37,450 bases of DNA from Anoxypelagibacter denitrificans. GTDB lineage: Bacteria > Pseudomonadota > Alphaproteobacteria > Pelagibacterales > Pelagibacteraceae. Location of the stretch: the NCBI GenBank assembly GCA_017640265.1, contig JAGFVZ010000002.1, forward strand, positions 1-37,450, read 5' to 3'. Positions within the stretch are counted from its first letter, which is position 1; each line of letters opens with the position of its first letter. Below are positions 1 through 7,752 of the stretch, one piece after another. The notes under the pieces were generated by a model that worked only from the letters and a program-made list of their open reading frames with translations, searched no databases and was not told the DNA's origin. The position numbers and the translations under genes were made by a program.

Positions 1-114
1 CCAGGTGGAATTCCTTTTCAAAAAAAGAAGCTAGTTAACGAAAATCACAAAATTGTTCTAAAAGGAAAAAAATATTTTGTTGATAATTTTGAAAATAAAC
101 TGGCTAAATTATAA
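1..114 (+). CDS. 3' end of an unrecognised protein-coding gene (partial)
   Basis: Frame 1 is open from the first base to a TAA at 112-114, immediately followed by a second in-frame TAA. The 37 visible residues are lysine-rich and end in NFENKLAKL. The 5' part lies outside the window and I do not recognise the family. The gene ends 9 bases before the stop codon of the convergent aldolase/dehydrogenase gene. The coding call rests only on the open frame to the window edge and on codon use like the neighbours. Confidence 0.55.
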   Translation, partial: PGGIPFQKKKLVNENHKIVLKGKKYFVDNFENKLAKL

Positions 115-122
115 TAAAAAAT

Positions 123-2156
123 TTATCTTAATGATGCTGCTATATTACCACCGTCAACAGTAAGGACTGCTCCAGTAGTTTTTTTTGAAGTAGCTAAATG
201 AAAAAAGGCTTTAGCGACGTCTTCTGCTTTAACTTCTTTCAATAATAAATTTCCTCTCATATACTCATCAGTACTTACCGATCTTGCTTTAGCTCTAGTC
301 TTGATCATTTTGTCATTCATTAAACCACTTCTTATTCTGTCAGCATTTACTCCATTAGATCTAATTCCATAAGATCCATAATCTACGGCATATTGTTTGC
401 ACAAGCTAAGTAAAGCAGACTTGGGCAATCCATATGGTCCAAAGTTTTTTCCAGGATTTACAGATTGTTTTGAAATATTAAAAAGTAAGCAGCCATTGAT
501 ATTTTGTTTCTTCATTATTTTGACAGCCTCAGATGCACAATTTTGATGAGAAAAGAAATTAATTTCAAAACTTTTTCTTAAAATATCGTCATTTACTTCA
601 CCTATGGCACCACTTGGTGCTGTTCCTGCATTTGAAATTAAAATATCAATTCCACCATATTTTTCACAAATTTGATCGAAAGCTTTTTTGACACTTTTTT
701 TATTTGTTACATCACAATGGATACAAAGGTCATTAATTTTGGACTGAACAGCTTTTAAACGGTCCAAATTATAATCAAGCAAAACAACTTCTGCCCCATA
801 ACTTTTGAACATTTTATAAGTTTCAAAACCTATAGTTCCCGTGCTTCCAGTGATGACAACCACATTTCCTTCAAGGAGTTTTTTCTTTTTTTTAATTTTT
901 GCTTGCTCTAAAGACCAATATTCAATATCAAACAAATCTCTTTCTGAAATAAATCTATAAGCAGATGTTTCTTCAACTGAAGTAATGACTTTGGCGTTTG
1001 TCTCCGTTAGATCTCCAGCTATTTTTGCCGCACCTAAATCTTTACCAACACTAAACATCCCAACGTTTTGTACCAAAACTACTCTTGGAGAAGTATCTAG
1101 CATTACTTTTTTTCCTTTAGCTTTTTTCTTATTAACATTGAAATAATGGATGTATTTTTTTCGATAGTTTTCAAAAGCTTTTTTTGCTGTTATTTTAAAT
1201 TCTTCAATGGAAGAATTTTTCTTTGGAGTTATTACTAAAGGAAAAGGTTTAACTCTAATGACATGGTCTGGTGTTGCAGTACCTTTTGATGAATAAGTTC
1301 TAACATTTTTTCCATTAATAAAATATTTTAAGTGTTTGTTTAATCTATAATTAACTACAAATTTTTGATCTTTATTTTCAGACAAAAGACCTCTTATTAT
1401 TGGAGCAATCTCATGAGCATTAAATTTTGTAGAGAATTTTTTAATTTGTTTGATTTTTTTACTTTTTAATTTTCTAACTGCTCTTTCAGCTTGTGATACA
1501 TATTTTATCATTAAATCGTAAGCTTCTTTGGCGCTGTCAGCAAAAGTGAATATTCCATGGTTCATTAATATCAAACAGTTGAGTTTTGGATTTTTTGAAT
1601 AAATTTCATATACTTTTTTGGCCAACATAAATCCCGGCATTACATAGGGCACTATACCCACTTTATCTCCAAATATTTTATTACAGAATTTTAATGCACC
1701 TGGTCTGTTAGTAACATTTACGATTGCATCAGCATGAGTGTGATCAACGAATTTAAAAGGTAAAAAAGCATGCAAAAATGTTTCAACGGAAGGATTGGGC
1801 GATTTAATATTTATTAGGTTTTTTTTTTGAAAACTAACCATATCTTCATCAGATAAATATTTTTTCTTTTTAAGTCCTAATAGTGGTTCCAATTTTACCG
1901 CAGGAAGACCTTCGGGTTCTATATCTGCCATATCCCAACCACTTCCTTTTACGCACAAAACACTATATTTTTTGCCATCAATGTCTTTGATTGTGGTTTT
2001 GACAGAAGTGTTTCCTCCACCATGTAAAACCAATTCTTTGTTTCTTCCTAGCAAGTGCGTTGTGTAAACTCTCAAGGCTAAATCTTTAGAAAAACCAAGT
2101 TTTTTATACTTTTTTATATATTTATTTGCAAAATTTTTTGACCAATTATTTTTCAA
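123..2156 (-). CDS. Bifunctional class II aldolase / short-chain dehydrogenase fusion
   Basis: The 677-residue protein joins two enzymes. Residues about 25-230 form a class II aldolase/adducin domain with the zinc ligands of an HTH motif (H139, H141) and a later NHG histidine (H200). Residues about 430-677 form a Rossmann short-chain dehydrogenase with the TGSTGTIG nucleotide loop (436-443), NAG (509-511), a serine in FNISKQ (S562) and the YxxxK pair Y575/K579. This architecture is known as the rhamnulose-1-phosphate aldolase / alcohol dehydrogenase type (COG3347), which cleaves a sugar phosphate and oxidises or reduces the aldehyde formed. The exact sugar cannot be read from sequence, and no rhamnose isomerase or kinase is nearby. 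The gene is divergent from the spermidine fusion gene across 91 bp. Cytoplasmic; no signal peptide. Confidence 0.88.
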   Translation of the reverse strand: MKNNWSKNFANKYIKKYKKLGFSKDLALRVYTTHLLGRNKELVLHGGGNTSVKTTIKDIDGKKYSVLCVKGSGWDMADIEPEGLPAVKLEPLLGLKKKKYLSDEDMVSFQKKNLINIKSPNPSVETFLHAFLPFKFVDHTHADAIVNVTNRPGALKFCNKIFGDKVGIVPYVMPGFMLAKKVYEIYSKNPKLNCLILMNHGIFTFADSAKEAYDLMIKYVSQAERAVRKLKSKKIKQIKKFSTKFNAHEIAPIIRGLLSENKDQKFVVNYRLNKHLKYFINGKNVRTYSSKGTATPDHVIRVKPFPLVITPKKNSSIEEFKITAKKAFENYRKKYIHYFNVNKKKAKGKKVMLDTSPRVVLVQNVGMFSVGKDLGAAKIAGDLTETNAKVITSVEETSAYRFISERDLFDIEYWSLEQAKIKKKKKLLEGNVVVITGSTGTIGFETYKMFKSYGAEVVLLDYNLDRLKAVQSKINDLCIHCDVTNKKSVKKAFDQICEKYGGIDILISNAGTAPSGAIGEVNDDILRKSFEINFFSHQNCASEAVKIMKKQNINGCLLFNISKQSVNPGKNFGPYGLPKSALLSLCKQYAVDYGSYGIRSNGVNADRIRSGLMNDKMIKTRAKARSVSTDEYMRGNLLLKEVKAEDVAKAFFHLATSKKTTGAVLTVDGGNIAASLR

Positions 2157-2194
2157 AACAAAACTCCATCAACTTATAAACAAGTATTTTTTAG

Positions 2195-2216
2195 TTGTTA
2201 TAAAAAAAAATAACAA
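2195..2216. promoter_or_regulatory. Inverted repeat in the divergent aldolase/speDE intergenic region
   Basis: The 91-bp divergent spacer contains a perfect 7-bp inverted repeat, TTGTTAT at 2195-2201 and ATAACAA at 2210-2216, separated by eight A residues. Its right arm overlaps the second copy of a 9-bp direct repeat, AACAAGTAT, at 2179-2187 and 2212-2220. The copies are 33 bp apart, about three helical turns. The arrangement could be an operator shared by the two promoters, but in an AT-rich spacer such repeats also arise by chance. No known regulator site was matched. Confidence 0.25.
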
Positions 2217-2247
2217 GTATAAAAAAACGTGGGATTCGTTTAAAACT

Positions 2248-3294
2248 ATGAAAAAAGTTGGAGAACACGTAACAATAGATTTTTTAGGTGTAAAACAGGA
2301 ATATTCCCCTGATTTTTACAGCAAGGTTATCTATAAAATTGCTAAAAAAGCCAGAGTTGAAGTTCTTAATATTGCCGAACATAAGTTTAAACCGCAAGGA
2401 TTTACTTGTGTTGCTCTTTTGGCTGAGAGTCACATGAGTTTTCATACGTTTCCAGAAAAAGGTATAATTAGTTTTGATTTTTTTACTTGTGCAAAAATTT
2501 CTCCAACAGCAGCATTAGATATATTAAAAAAAGAAATTAAACATGAAAGAGCAGTGGTCAGAAACTTTGATAGAAGCAACAAAGGTGTATATGAAGATAT
2601 ATATAGCACGCCAGGACACAAGAAATATTATGTTGTCGACGATGTTTTAGAAAATTTTATATCAAAGGTTGGCCAGCATATAGAAATTTTAAAACTTGAA
2701 GAATTCGGCAATGCCCTTTTTATTGATAGCGAACTACAAGTTGCTGAAAGGGATGAAAAAAAATATAGTGGGCAATTCGTCAATTCAGCTCTTAGCTTAT
2801 CCAAAGATAATTCTAGTGCAGCGATAATCGGCGGCGGAGACGGTGGTGTTGCAAGAGAATGTTTATCAAAAGGATTCGATCTAATTGATTGGTACGAACT
2901 AGATCCTGAGGTGGTAAAAGTTTGTCAAAAACACCTTCCGAAAATTTGTGGAGAGGTAAAAGCAAATAACAATGTAAAGACTTACTGGGGAGACGCTTTT
3001 GAGAGCATTAAGAAAGTTAAAGATTCAAAATATGATAAAATTTTTATAGATCTTAACGATGACCAATTCTGCATCGATTTGGCTGCAAAAAATATGAAGG
3101 GTTTAAAAAGAATTCTTAAACCAGGAGGGGTTATTACAGCTCAAGTTGGTTGTCTGTCAAAAAAACCCAAGCAGATTAAAAACTGGATGGGAGTGCTCGA
3201 AAATAGCTTTGGAAATGTAGAGCTTTCTGAGACATTTATACCTAGTTTCGATTGTAGATGGAATTTCGCATCTTCATTATTTAAATCTAATTAA
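2248..3294 (+). CDS. speDE: S-adenosylmethionine decarboxylase-spermidine synthase fusion (SpeD-SpeE)
   Basis: One 348-residue protein carries both steps of aminopropyl transfer. Residues about 1-125 are a bacterial-type AdoMet decarboxylase proenzyme. The self-cleavage site is LAESHMSFHT, with cleavage expected between E60 and S61 so that S61 becomes the pyruvoyl group, and the FFTC motif supplies C81. Residues about 140-348 are a spermidine synthase-like aminopropyltransferase with the GGGDGG loop (195-200), YELDP (216-220) and FIDLND (266-271). The usual YHE motif ahead of the nucleotide loop appears as YSG (173-175), so the amine acceptor may not be strictly putrescine. Fusions of this kind, including one from Candidatus Pelagibacter ubique, have been described and shown to make polyamines. 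The start ATG follows an AT-rich leader without a clear Shine-Dalgarno sequence. Confidence 0.93.
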   Translation: MKKVGEHVTIDFLGVKQEYSPDFYSKVIYKIAKKARVEVLNIAEHKFKPQGFTCVALLAESHMSFHTFPEKGIISFDFFTCAKISPTAALDILKKEIKHERAVVRNFDRSNKGVYEDIYSTPGHKKYYVVDDVLENFISKVGQHIEILKLEEFGNALFIDSELQVAERDEKKYSGQFVNSALSLSKDNSSAAIIGGGDGGVARECLSKGFDLIDWYELDPEVVKVCQKHLPKICGEVKANNNVKTYWGDAFESIKKVKDSKYDKIFIDLNDDQFCIDLAAKNMKGLKRILKPGGVITAQVGCLSKKPKQIKNWMGVLENSFGNVELSETFIPSFDCRWNFASSLFKSN

Positions 3295-3318
3295 TTAATC
3301 TCTAGCAAATTCTTTCTT

Positions 3319-3698
3319 TTATTCGTAAGATTTTACTTCTTTAATATTTGAACCTAAAGCTTCATTTATTTTAAGTTTAATTTTTGCCCGTTCATCATTA
3401 GATTTGTAAACATTTCTTGCAAGTTCAATAAATTCTTTTCCAAATCTTTGTTTTTTTTCTAACTCTCTTTTTTTATCCTCAATATCCCATAACTTTAAGT
3501 TTATGTTTTTTATTCTTTTGTAAGATCAAGGTTAATATTTTTTTTAATTGATTTATTAAATGTGTTAGTTAAAGAATCTAGCTCTTTTTTAATCTCAATA
3601 AGTTTTTCTTTATTAGTAATTTTTTCTTTTTTTATTTTTAGAATTGTAATTTTATCAACTAATTCTCCAGCTGAAATTTCTGCATAAATTTTATTCAT
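3319..3698 (-). pseudogene. DUF6165-like protein gene interrupted by one frameshift
   Basis: The minus strand reads MNKIYAEISAGELVDKITIL from an ATG at 3698 and then hits a stop at 3510-3512. The next frame continues without a stop from this point as NINLKLWDIEDKK and later LARNVYKSNDER, ending at TAA 3319-3321. Adding one A to the short A run complementary to 3516-3519 joins the two parts into a protein of about 126 residues. The motifs (GELVDKITIL, LWDIED, ARNVYKSNDER) fit the small uncharacterised DUF6165 family, which I recall as common near glycosyltransferase genes; the family name is from memory. The divergent neighbour is a GT9 glycosyltransferase. Whether the lost base is real or a sequencing error cannot be decided here. 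An upstream TTG at 3713 is a less likely start. Confidence 0.72.
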
Positions 3699-3759
3699 TT
3701 TGAGCCATTTCAAATAAAAGACTTTACTATTTAAAAAATATATGCAGTTAAATCATATA

Positions 3760-4692
3760 ATGTCAAATATATTGATCATCAAACATGGTTCGCTCGGGGA
3801 CTTAATCCAAGCAAATGGAGCCATGAAAGACATCAAAGAAAACTTTCCTCACAGTAAAATTATACTTCTTACCACTTTACTTTACGCAGAACTCATGTCC
3901 CATTGTCCTTATATAGACGGAATTTTAATTGATAAAAGACTACCAAGATGGAATGTATTTTATCTTATGAAGTTAAGGAAAATGCTGAAAAGATTTAATT
4001 TTGAAAAAATTTTTGATCTTCAAAATTCTTCAAGAACAAAATTTTATAAAAGATTTTTTTTTAAAAATACTTATTGGTCTAACAGTGAAATTTCACTTAA
4101 AAAAGGTGAGAAAAAATCTGAGTTTGATAAACTTCCCGTTCTGGATAGAATGAAATTACAATTAGAAAATAGTGGTTTAAGTACATCATTCACTTTGAAA
4201 CCAGACTTGAATTGGGCTATCAAAGATATTAGAAATTTATTAAACCAGAATTTCGAAGGGGAGTATGTATTACTCTTTCCTTTTTGTTCAGAAAAATTAA
4301 AGAAAAAAAAATGGCCGTATTATAAAGATCTAGTTCATCTTTTTAAAACAACTTATGGCAATAAATATAATATTGCCGTAGTGCCAGATTCCAATGAAAT
4401 TGAAGAGGCAGAAAAACTTAACGTCAATGTAATTTTAAATAATAACAAAGCTGTAAATTTATTAGATTTAATAGGTTTAATAAAAAATTCAAGTTATGTA
4501 ATTTCAAATGACACAGGTCCAGCACACATTGCAGCACACTTGAATAAAAAAGGATTAGTTTTGTTCGGAAGCCATACTACTGCCGAAAAGGTTAGTATAG
4601 AAACGAAAAATTTTCAGTCCATACAAGTTAAAGATTTGAATAAGCTTTATGTTTCCAGCGTATTGGAAAAAGTAAAAGAAAATTTAAATTAG
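3760..4692 (+). CDS. Glycosyltransferase family 9 protein (ADP-heptose:LPS heptosyltransferase-like)
   Basis: The protein has the GT9 layout. The N-terminal motif is ILIIKHGSLGDLIQANGA, with the conserved GxxGD aspartate. The C-terminal nucleotide-sugar segment contains SNDTGPAHIAAHLNKK followed by LVLFGSH. At about 310 residues it is slightly short for the heptosyltransferases of this family. The usual role is adding a heptose to lipid A-core on the inner face of the cytoplasmic membrane; the exact sugar and acceptor are not readable from sequence. I chose the ATG at 3760 because it lies directly before the conserved first beta strand; an in-frame ATG at 3742 would add six residues. Its 3' end overlaps the convergent GT4 gene by 9 nt. 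Confidence 0.85.
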   Translation: MSNILIIKHGSLGDLIQANGAMKDIKENFPHSKIILLTTLLYAELMSHCPYIDGILIDKRLPRWNVFYLMKLRKMLKRFNFEKIFDLQNSSRTKFYKRFFFKNTYWSNSEISLKKGEKKSEFDKLPVLDRMKLQLENSGLSTSFTLKPDLNWAIKDIRNLLNQNFEGEYVLLFPFCSEKLKKKKWPYYKDLVHLFKTTYGNKYNIAVVPDSNEIEEAEKLNVNVILNNNKAVNLLDLIGLIKNSSYVISNDTGPAHIAAHLNKKGLVLFGSHTTAEKVSIETKNFQSIQVKDLNKLYVSSVLEKVKENLN

Positions 4693-5778
4693 ATTTAAGT
4701 ATTTTTTCACAATATCAGACCATTTAAATTGTTTTGAAAATTGTAACGCATTCAGTCCATATCTTTTGTCATTTTGGTTTTCAAAAAATTTGATAACATT
4801 GTCATATATAGAATTAATGTTCTGACCATCACATATTAAACCCGTTTCCTTATCTTTTATAGCATCTCTTTCACCGCCATCTTTACCACCTATAGAACCA
4901 ACTCCATAACTTGCAGCCTCTATAAAAGTAATTCCAAAACCTTCAACTGAATTTTTATGAATAATTGATGGCATGAGAAATAAATTTGAGTTTTTTATTA
5001 AAGCTAATTTTAGTTGTTCCTCTGCTTTTTTAAGAAACAAGACTTCTTCTCCAAGACCTAATTCTTTTTTCAACAATATTAATTTTTCTTCTTCTTCTCC
5101 ATCTCCAATACTAATATATTTGATTTTTGGAAATTTACTTTTTAGATTCTTAATACACATTAAAATATTTTGATGATTTTTCCTTTTAACCAATCGTGAG
5201 ACTGTTATTATTTTTGGATAAGAGTTGGCATAAATATCTTCAGCTTTTAGTTGAAAAGATTTTTCTATTTTAATAGGATAATTGCAGCCAGGATGAATAA
5301 TATGAATTTTTTGTTCTGGCAATCCATTATTAATAGCTAAATTTTTTGTAAAATTTGAATTTGAAACTATATATTGTGCTTTATTAATGGCGCCTAAAAT
5401 TCTTTTGTTTGCCCCAGTGCCCTTGTGATAGTTAATTTCCTTTGAATGTATTAAGCAAAATGTTGGTATATTTTTAATTTTTTCACTGTTTATTTTTTCA
5501 ATACTTTTCCAATGATCAAAAAAAATTGATCGAATATTATTATTATCCTCAATATATTCGCAGATACGATTGGCTTTCCTATATTTTCTCAATAGCTTTA
5601 TTCCGCCAAATCTTTCTATATCCAATTTAATAGATTCGTCATATTTTTGATAATTCTCTGATTTATCAGCAAAAATTTTAACAGGCCCATGACGCATTAA
5701 TGCATTGGCGAGACCAGCCATTAAATTTTGCATTCCACCAACCTCAGGAGGAAAACTTCTAGTCGATATAATAAACAT
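4684..5778 (-). CDS. Glycosyltransferase family 4 protein
   Basis: This 364-residue GT-B protein has the standard GT4 marks. These are an N-terminal donor-clearing loop FPPEVGGMQN (residues 9-18), VSNSNFTKN (138-146), IIHPGCN (160-166), the start of the second Rossmann domain at VSRLVKRKNH (193-202), IGDGEEEE (224-231) and the retaining-transferase EX7E motif in EGFGITFIEAA (E279, E287). It probably adds a sugar to an envelope polysaccharide or lipopolysaccharide precursor in the cytoplasm; donor and acceptor are unknown. Its ATG shares one base with the stop of the upstream thioredoxin-like gene (TAATG at 5776-5780), so the two are likely translated from one message. Confidence 0.88.
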   Translation of the reverse strand: MFIISTRSFPPEVGGMQNLMAGLANALMRHGPVKIFADKSENYQKYDESIKLDIERFGGIKLLRKYRKANRICEYIEDNNNIRSIFFDHWKSIEKINSEKIKNIPTFCLIHSKEINYHKGTGANKRILGAINKAQYIVSNSNFTKNLAINNGLPEQKIHIIHPGCNYPIKIEKSFQLKAEDIYANSYPKIITVSRLVKRKNHQNILMCIKNLKSKFPKIKYISIGDGEEEEKLILLKKELGLGEEVLFLKKAEEQLKLALIKNSNLFLMPSIIHKNSVEGFGITFIEAASYGVGSIGGKDGGERDAIKDKETGLICDGQNINSIYDNVIKFFENQNDKRYGLNALQFSKQFKWSDIVKKYLNLI

Positions 5779-6332
5779 TATTTAATCCACTTGATATTAC
5801 AACCCATGCTTGGAATTTGCTCTTTTGGTCCTTTTCCAGTTTGAATAATCAAACGCATAGCTTTCAGCAAATCACTTTCCGAATTTCTCACGGGCTTTAA
5901 GTCTCTTAATTCTCTAAACCTACCCCTGTATTGAAGTTCAAGTTTGTTATTATAACCAAAAAAATCTGGTGTACACACAGCTCCATAATTTTTTGCAACT
6001 TTTTGTGTTTGATCGATTAGATAAGGAAAAACAAATCTATGTTTTTTGGCAAAGTTAATCATATTATCAAATGAATCCTCAGGATAATTATTTGTATCAT
6101 TCGACATGATAGCTAATGATTTCACTCCATCTTTTTCTAGATGTTTGCAATCGTGTACTATGTCATCAATCACAGCCTTTACGTAAGGACAATGATTACA
6201 AATAAACATTATTAATGTCCCATTTCTACCAAGGTGATCTTCTAATTTATGAATTTTACCATCTGTTCCTTTTAGTTCAAAAGAATTTGCTTTTTCACCA
6301 AAATTACAGATAGGTGTTTTAGTTAAAACCAT
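5778..6332 (-). CDS. Thioredoxin-fold protein (AhpC/TSA-Redoxin type) with CNHC active site
   Basis: The 184-residue protein has the thioredoxin-like layout of the peroxiredoxin/redoxin group. It has FELKGTDGKIHKLEDHLGRN before the first strand, then the active site ICNHCPYVKAV with a CxxC pair C45/C48, a YGAVCTPDFFGY segment (116-127) carrying the cis-proline region and a third cysteine C120, and a further C178. There is no signal peptide, so it probably acts in the cytoplasm as a thiol oxidoreductase or peroxiredoxin-like reductase; the substrate is unknown. It is the first gene of a two-gene unit with the GT4 glycosyltransferase, although no functional link is evident. The 20-bp divergent gap to the carbonic-anhydrase-like gene must hold both starts. 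Confidence 0.85.
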   Translation of the reverse strand: MVLTKTPICNFGEKANSFELKGTDGKIHKLEDHLGRNGTLIMFICNHCPYVKAVIDDIVHDCKHLEKDGVKSLAIMSNDTNNYPEDSFDNMINFAKKHRFVFPYLIDQTQKVAKNYGAVCTPDFFGYNNKLELQYRGRFRELRDLKPVRNSESDLLKAMRLIIQTGKGPKEQIPSMGCNIKWIK

Positions 6333-6352
6333 AATGTATTATACCTAAAATA

Positions 6353-6856
6353 ATGATTTATGACTTGGAAAAAAATGTTCCTGAAATTAGCACTGATTCC
6401 TGGGTTGCGCCCAATGCAATAATTATTGGAAAGGTAAAATTAGAAAAAAATTCAAGTATTTGGTTTAACGCGGTTTTAAGAGGTGATATTGAAAAAATTG
6501 TCATAGGTGAAAATTCCAATATTCAGGATGGAAGCGTATTACATACGGATCCAGGTTACCCATTAACTGTCGGCAAAGGTGTTACAGTTGGACATATGGT
6601 AACGCTCCATGGTTGCGAGATTTTTGATGATACTCTTATAGGAATAGGAAGCACTATACTTAACAAAGCAAAAATTGGGAAAAACTGCATTATAGGAGCG
6701 AACACTTTAATCACGGAGAATAAAGTTATTCCAGACAACTCTCTTGTTTTGGGCAGTCCTGGTAAAGTTATTCGAAAGGTGACAGATGATGAAATAAAAG
6801 TAATTTGTGAAAACGCGAAACACTATGTTAAAAATTCCAAAAGATATAAAATTTAG
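6353..6856 (+). CDS. Gamma-carbonic anhydrase-like hexapeptide-repeat protein
   Basis: The 167-residue protein is a left-handed beta-helix protein of the YrdA/PaaY/gamma-carbonic anhydrase family. It shows WFNAVLRGD (37-45), NIQDGSVLHTDPG (56-68), GHMVTLHGC (80-88) and LGSPGKVIRKV near the end. Three histidines at the metal-ligand positions are present (H64, H81, H86), as are R43/D45 and Q58/D59 of the family active site. Members bind Zn or Fe as trimers; only some have measurable carbonic anhydrase activity, so a hydratase role is possible but not certain. Cytoplasmic. Convergent with the dehydrogenase gene, 18 bp apart. Confidence 0.88.
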   Translation: MIYDLEKNVPEISTDSWVAPNAIIIGKVKLEKNSSIWFNAVLRGDIEKIVIGENSNIQDGSVLHTDPGYPLTVGKGVTVGHMVTLHGCEIFDDTLIGIGSTILNKAKIGKNCIIGANTLITENKVIPDNSLVLGSPGKVIRKVTDDEIKVICENAKHYVKNSKRYKI

Positions 6857-6874
6857 TTATGGAGTTAACCAATA

Positions 6875-7743
6875 TTATTTTCTAAATCTTTTTATTAAGC
6901 TTGATGTGTCCCATCTATTTCCATCCATTTTTTGTACTTCACCGTAATACTCATCAATTATTTTAGTTATAGGCAAAGGTGAATTATTTCTTTTTGCTTC
7001 TTCCATGGCAATTTTTAAATCTTTTCTCATCCAATCTACGGCAAAACCATAATCAAATTTATCGTCTATCATAGTTTTATATCTATTTTCCATCTGCCAA
7101 GACTGCGCTGCACCTTTTGAAATTACTTCAATGACCTCCTTCATATTTAATTTTGCATTAATTCCAAAGTTTATGGCCTCAGAAAGACCTTGAACTATTC
7201 CTGCTATACAAATTTGGTTAACCATTTTTGCTAGTTGACCACTACCCGAAGATCCAAGTAATTTCATTTTTTTACTGTAGCAGTTAATTACTGGCTCGGC
7301 TTTTTTATATGGCTTACTGTCTCCGCCAATCATAACAGTTAAAGTACCATTTTCTGCTCCAGCTTGACCACCAGATACTGGCGCATCTAAAAAATCAAAG
7401 CCTTTTGCTTTAGCAGTTTTGTAAAGCTCTCTTTGCAATTTCAGCTGATGCCGTAGTGTTATCAATATAGATGCAATTTTTTTTGGCAGATTAAAAAGTC
7501 CGTTTTTACCAAGGGTAACTTCTCTAAGATCATTGTCGTTTCCAACACAGGTAAATATAAAGTCAGAGTCTTTCACGGCATCTTTGGTGTTTCAGCAAGT
7601 TTTCCCTTATGTTCTTTAATCCACTTTTCTGCTTTTGATTTCGTTCTATTAAAAACAGTTACATTATGCCCCCTTTTGATATATGTCCTGCCATAGGATA
7701 ACCCATGATACCCAAGGCCAATAAAAGAAACATTAAAACCCAT
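6875..7743 (-). pseudogene. 3-hydroxyisobutyrate dehydrogenase family gene with several frameshifts
   Basis: The intact C-terminal two thirds shows DAPVSGGQAGAENGTLTVMI, the catalytic-lysine segment GQLAKMVNQ and the C-terminal SSLIKRFRK. These mark the beta-hydroxyacid dehydrogenase family (3-hydroxyisobutyrate or tartronate semialdehyde reductase). The N-terminal Rossmann region is present but split over frames. ATG at 7743 gives MGFNVSFIGLG, then IMGYPMAGH, NVTVFNRTKSKAEKW and DAVKDSDF in shifting frames. At least five single-base indels are needed, near 7711-7713 (extra base), 7666-7672, 7584-7586, the eight-base T run 7477-7484, and 7427-7441. Corrected length is about 290 residues, normal for the family. 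No substitution-type stop is needed to explain the breaks. If functional it would use NAD(P) in valine or glycolate-type metabolism. Confidence 0.82.
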
Positions 7744-7752
7744 AGAATTAAA

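Noticed and set aside
2157..2247. SAM-binding or polyamine-related riboswitch ahead of speDE
   Set aside because: The 91-nt spacer lacks paired elements resembling the SAM-II/SAM-V core and consists mainly of A runs.
3510..3530. Programmed -1 frameshift in the DUF6165-like gene
   Set aside because: The break lies in a run of only four A residues without a classical slippery heptamer or a visible downstream structure, so an indel is simpler.
4973..5173. 66-residue plus-strand ORF inside the GT4 gene
   Set aside because: It is antisense to the well-supported glycosyltransferase, has no family resemblance and reflects low-complexity composition.
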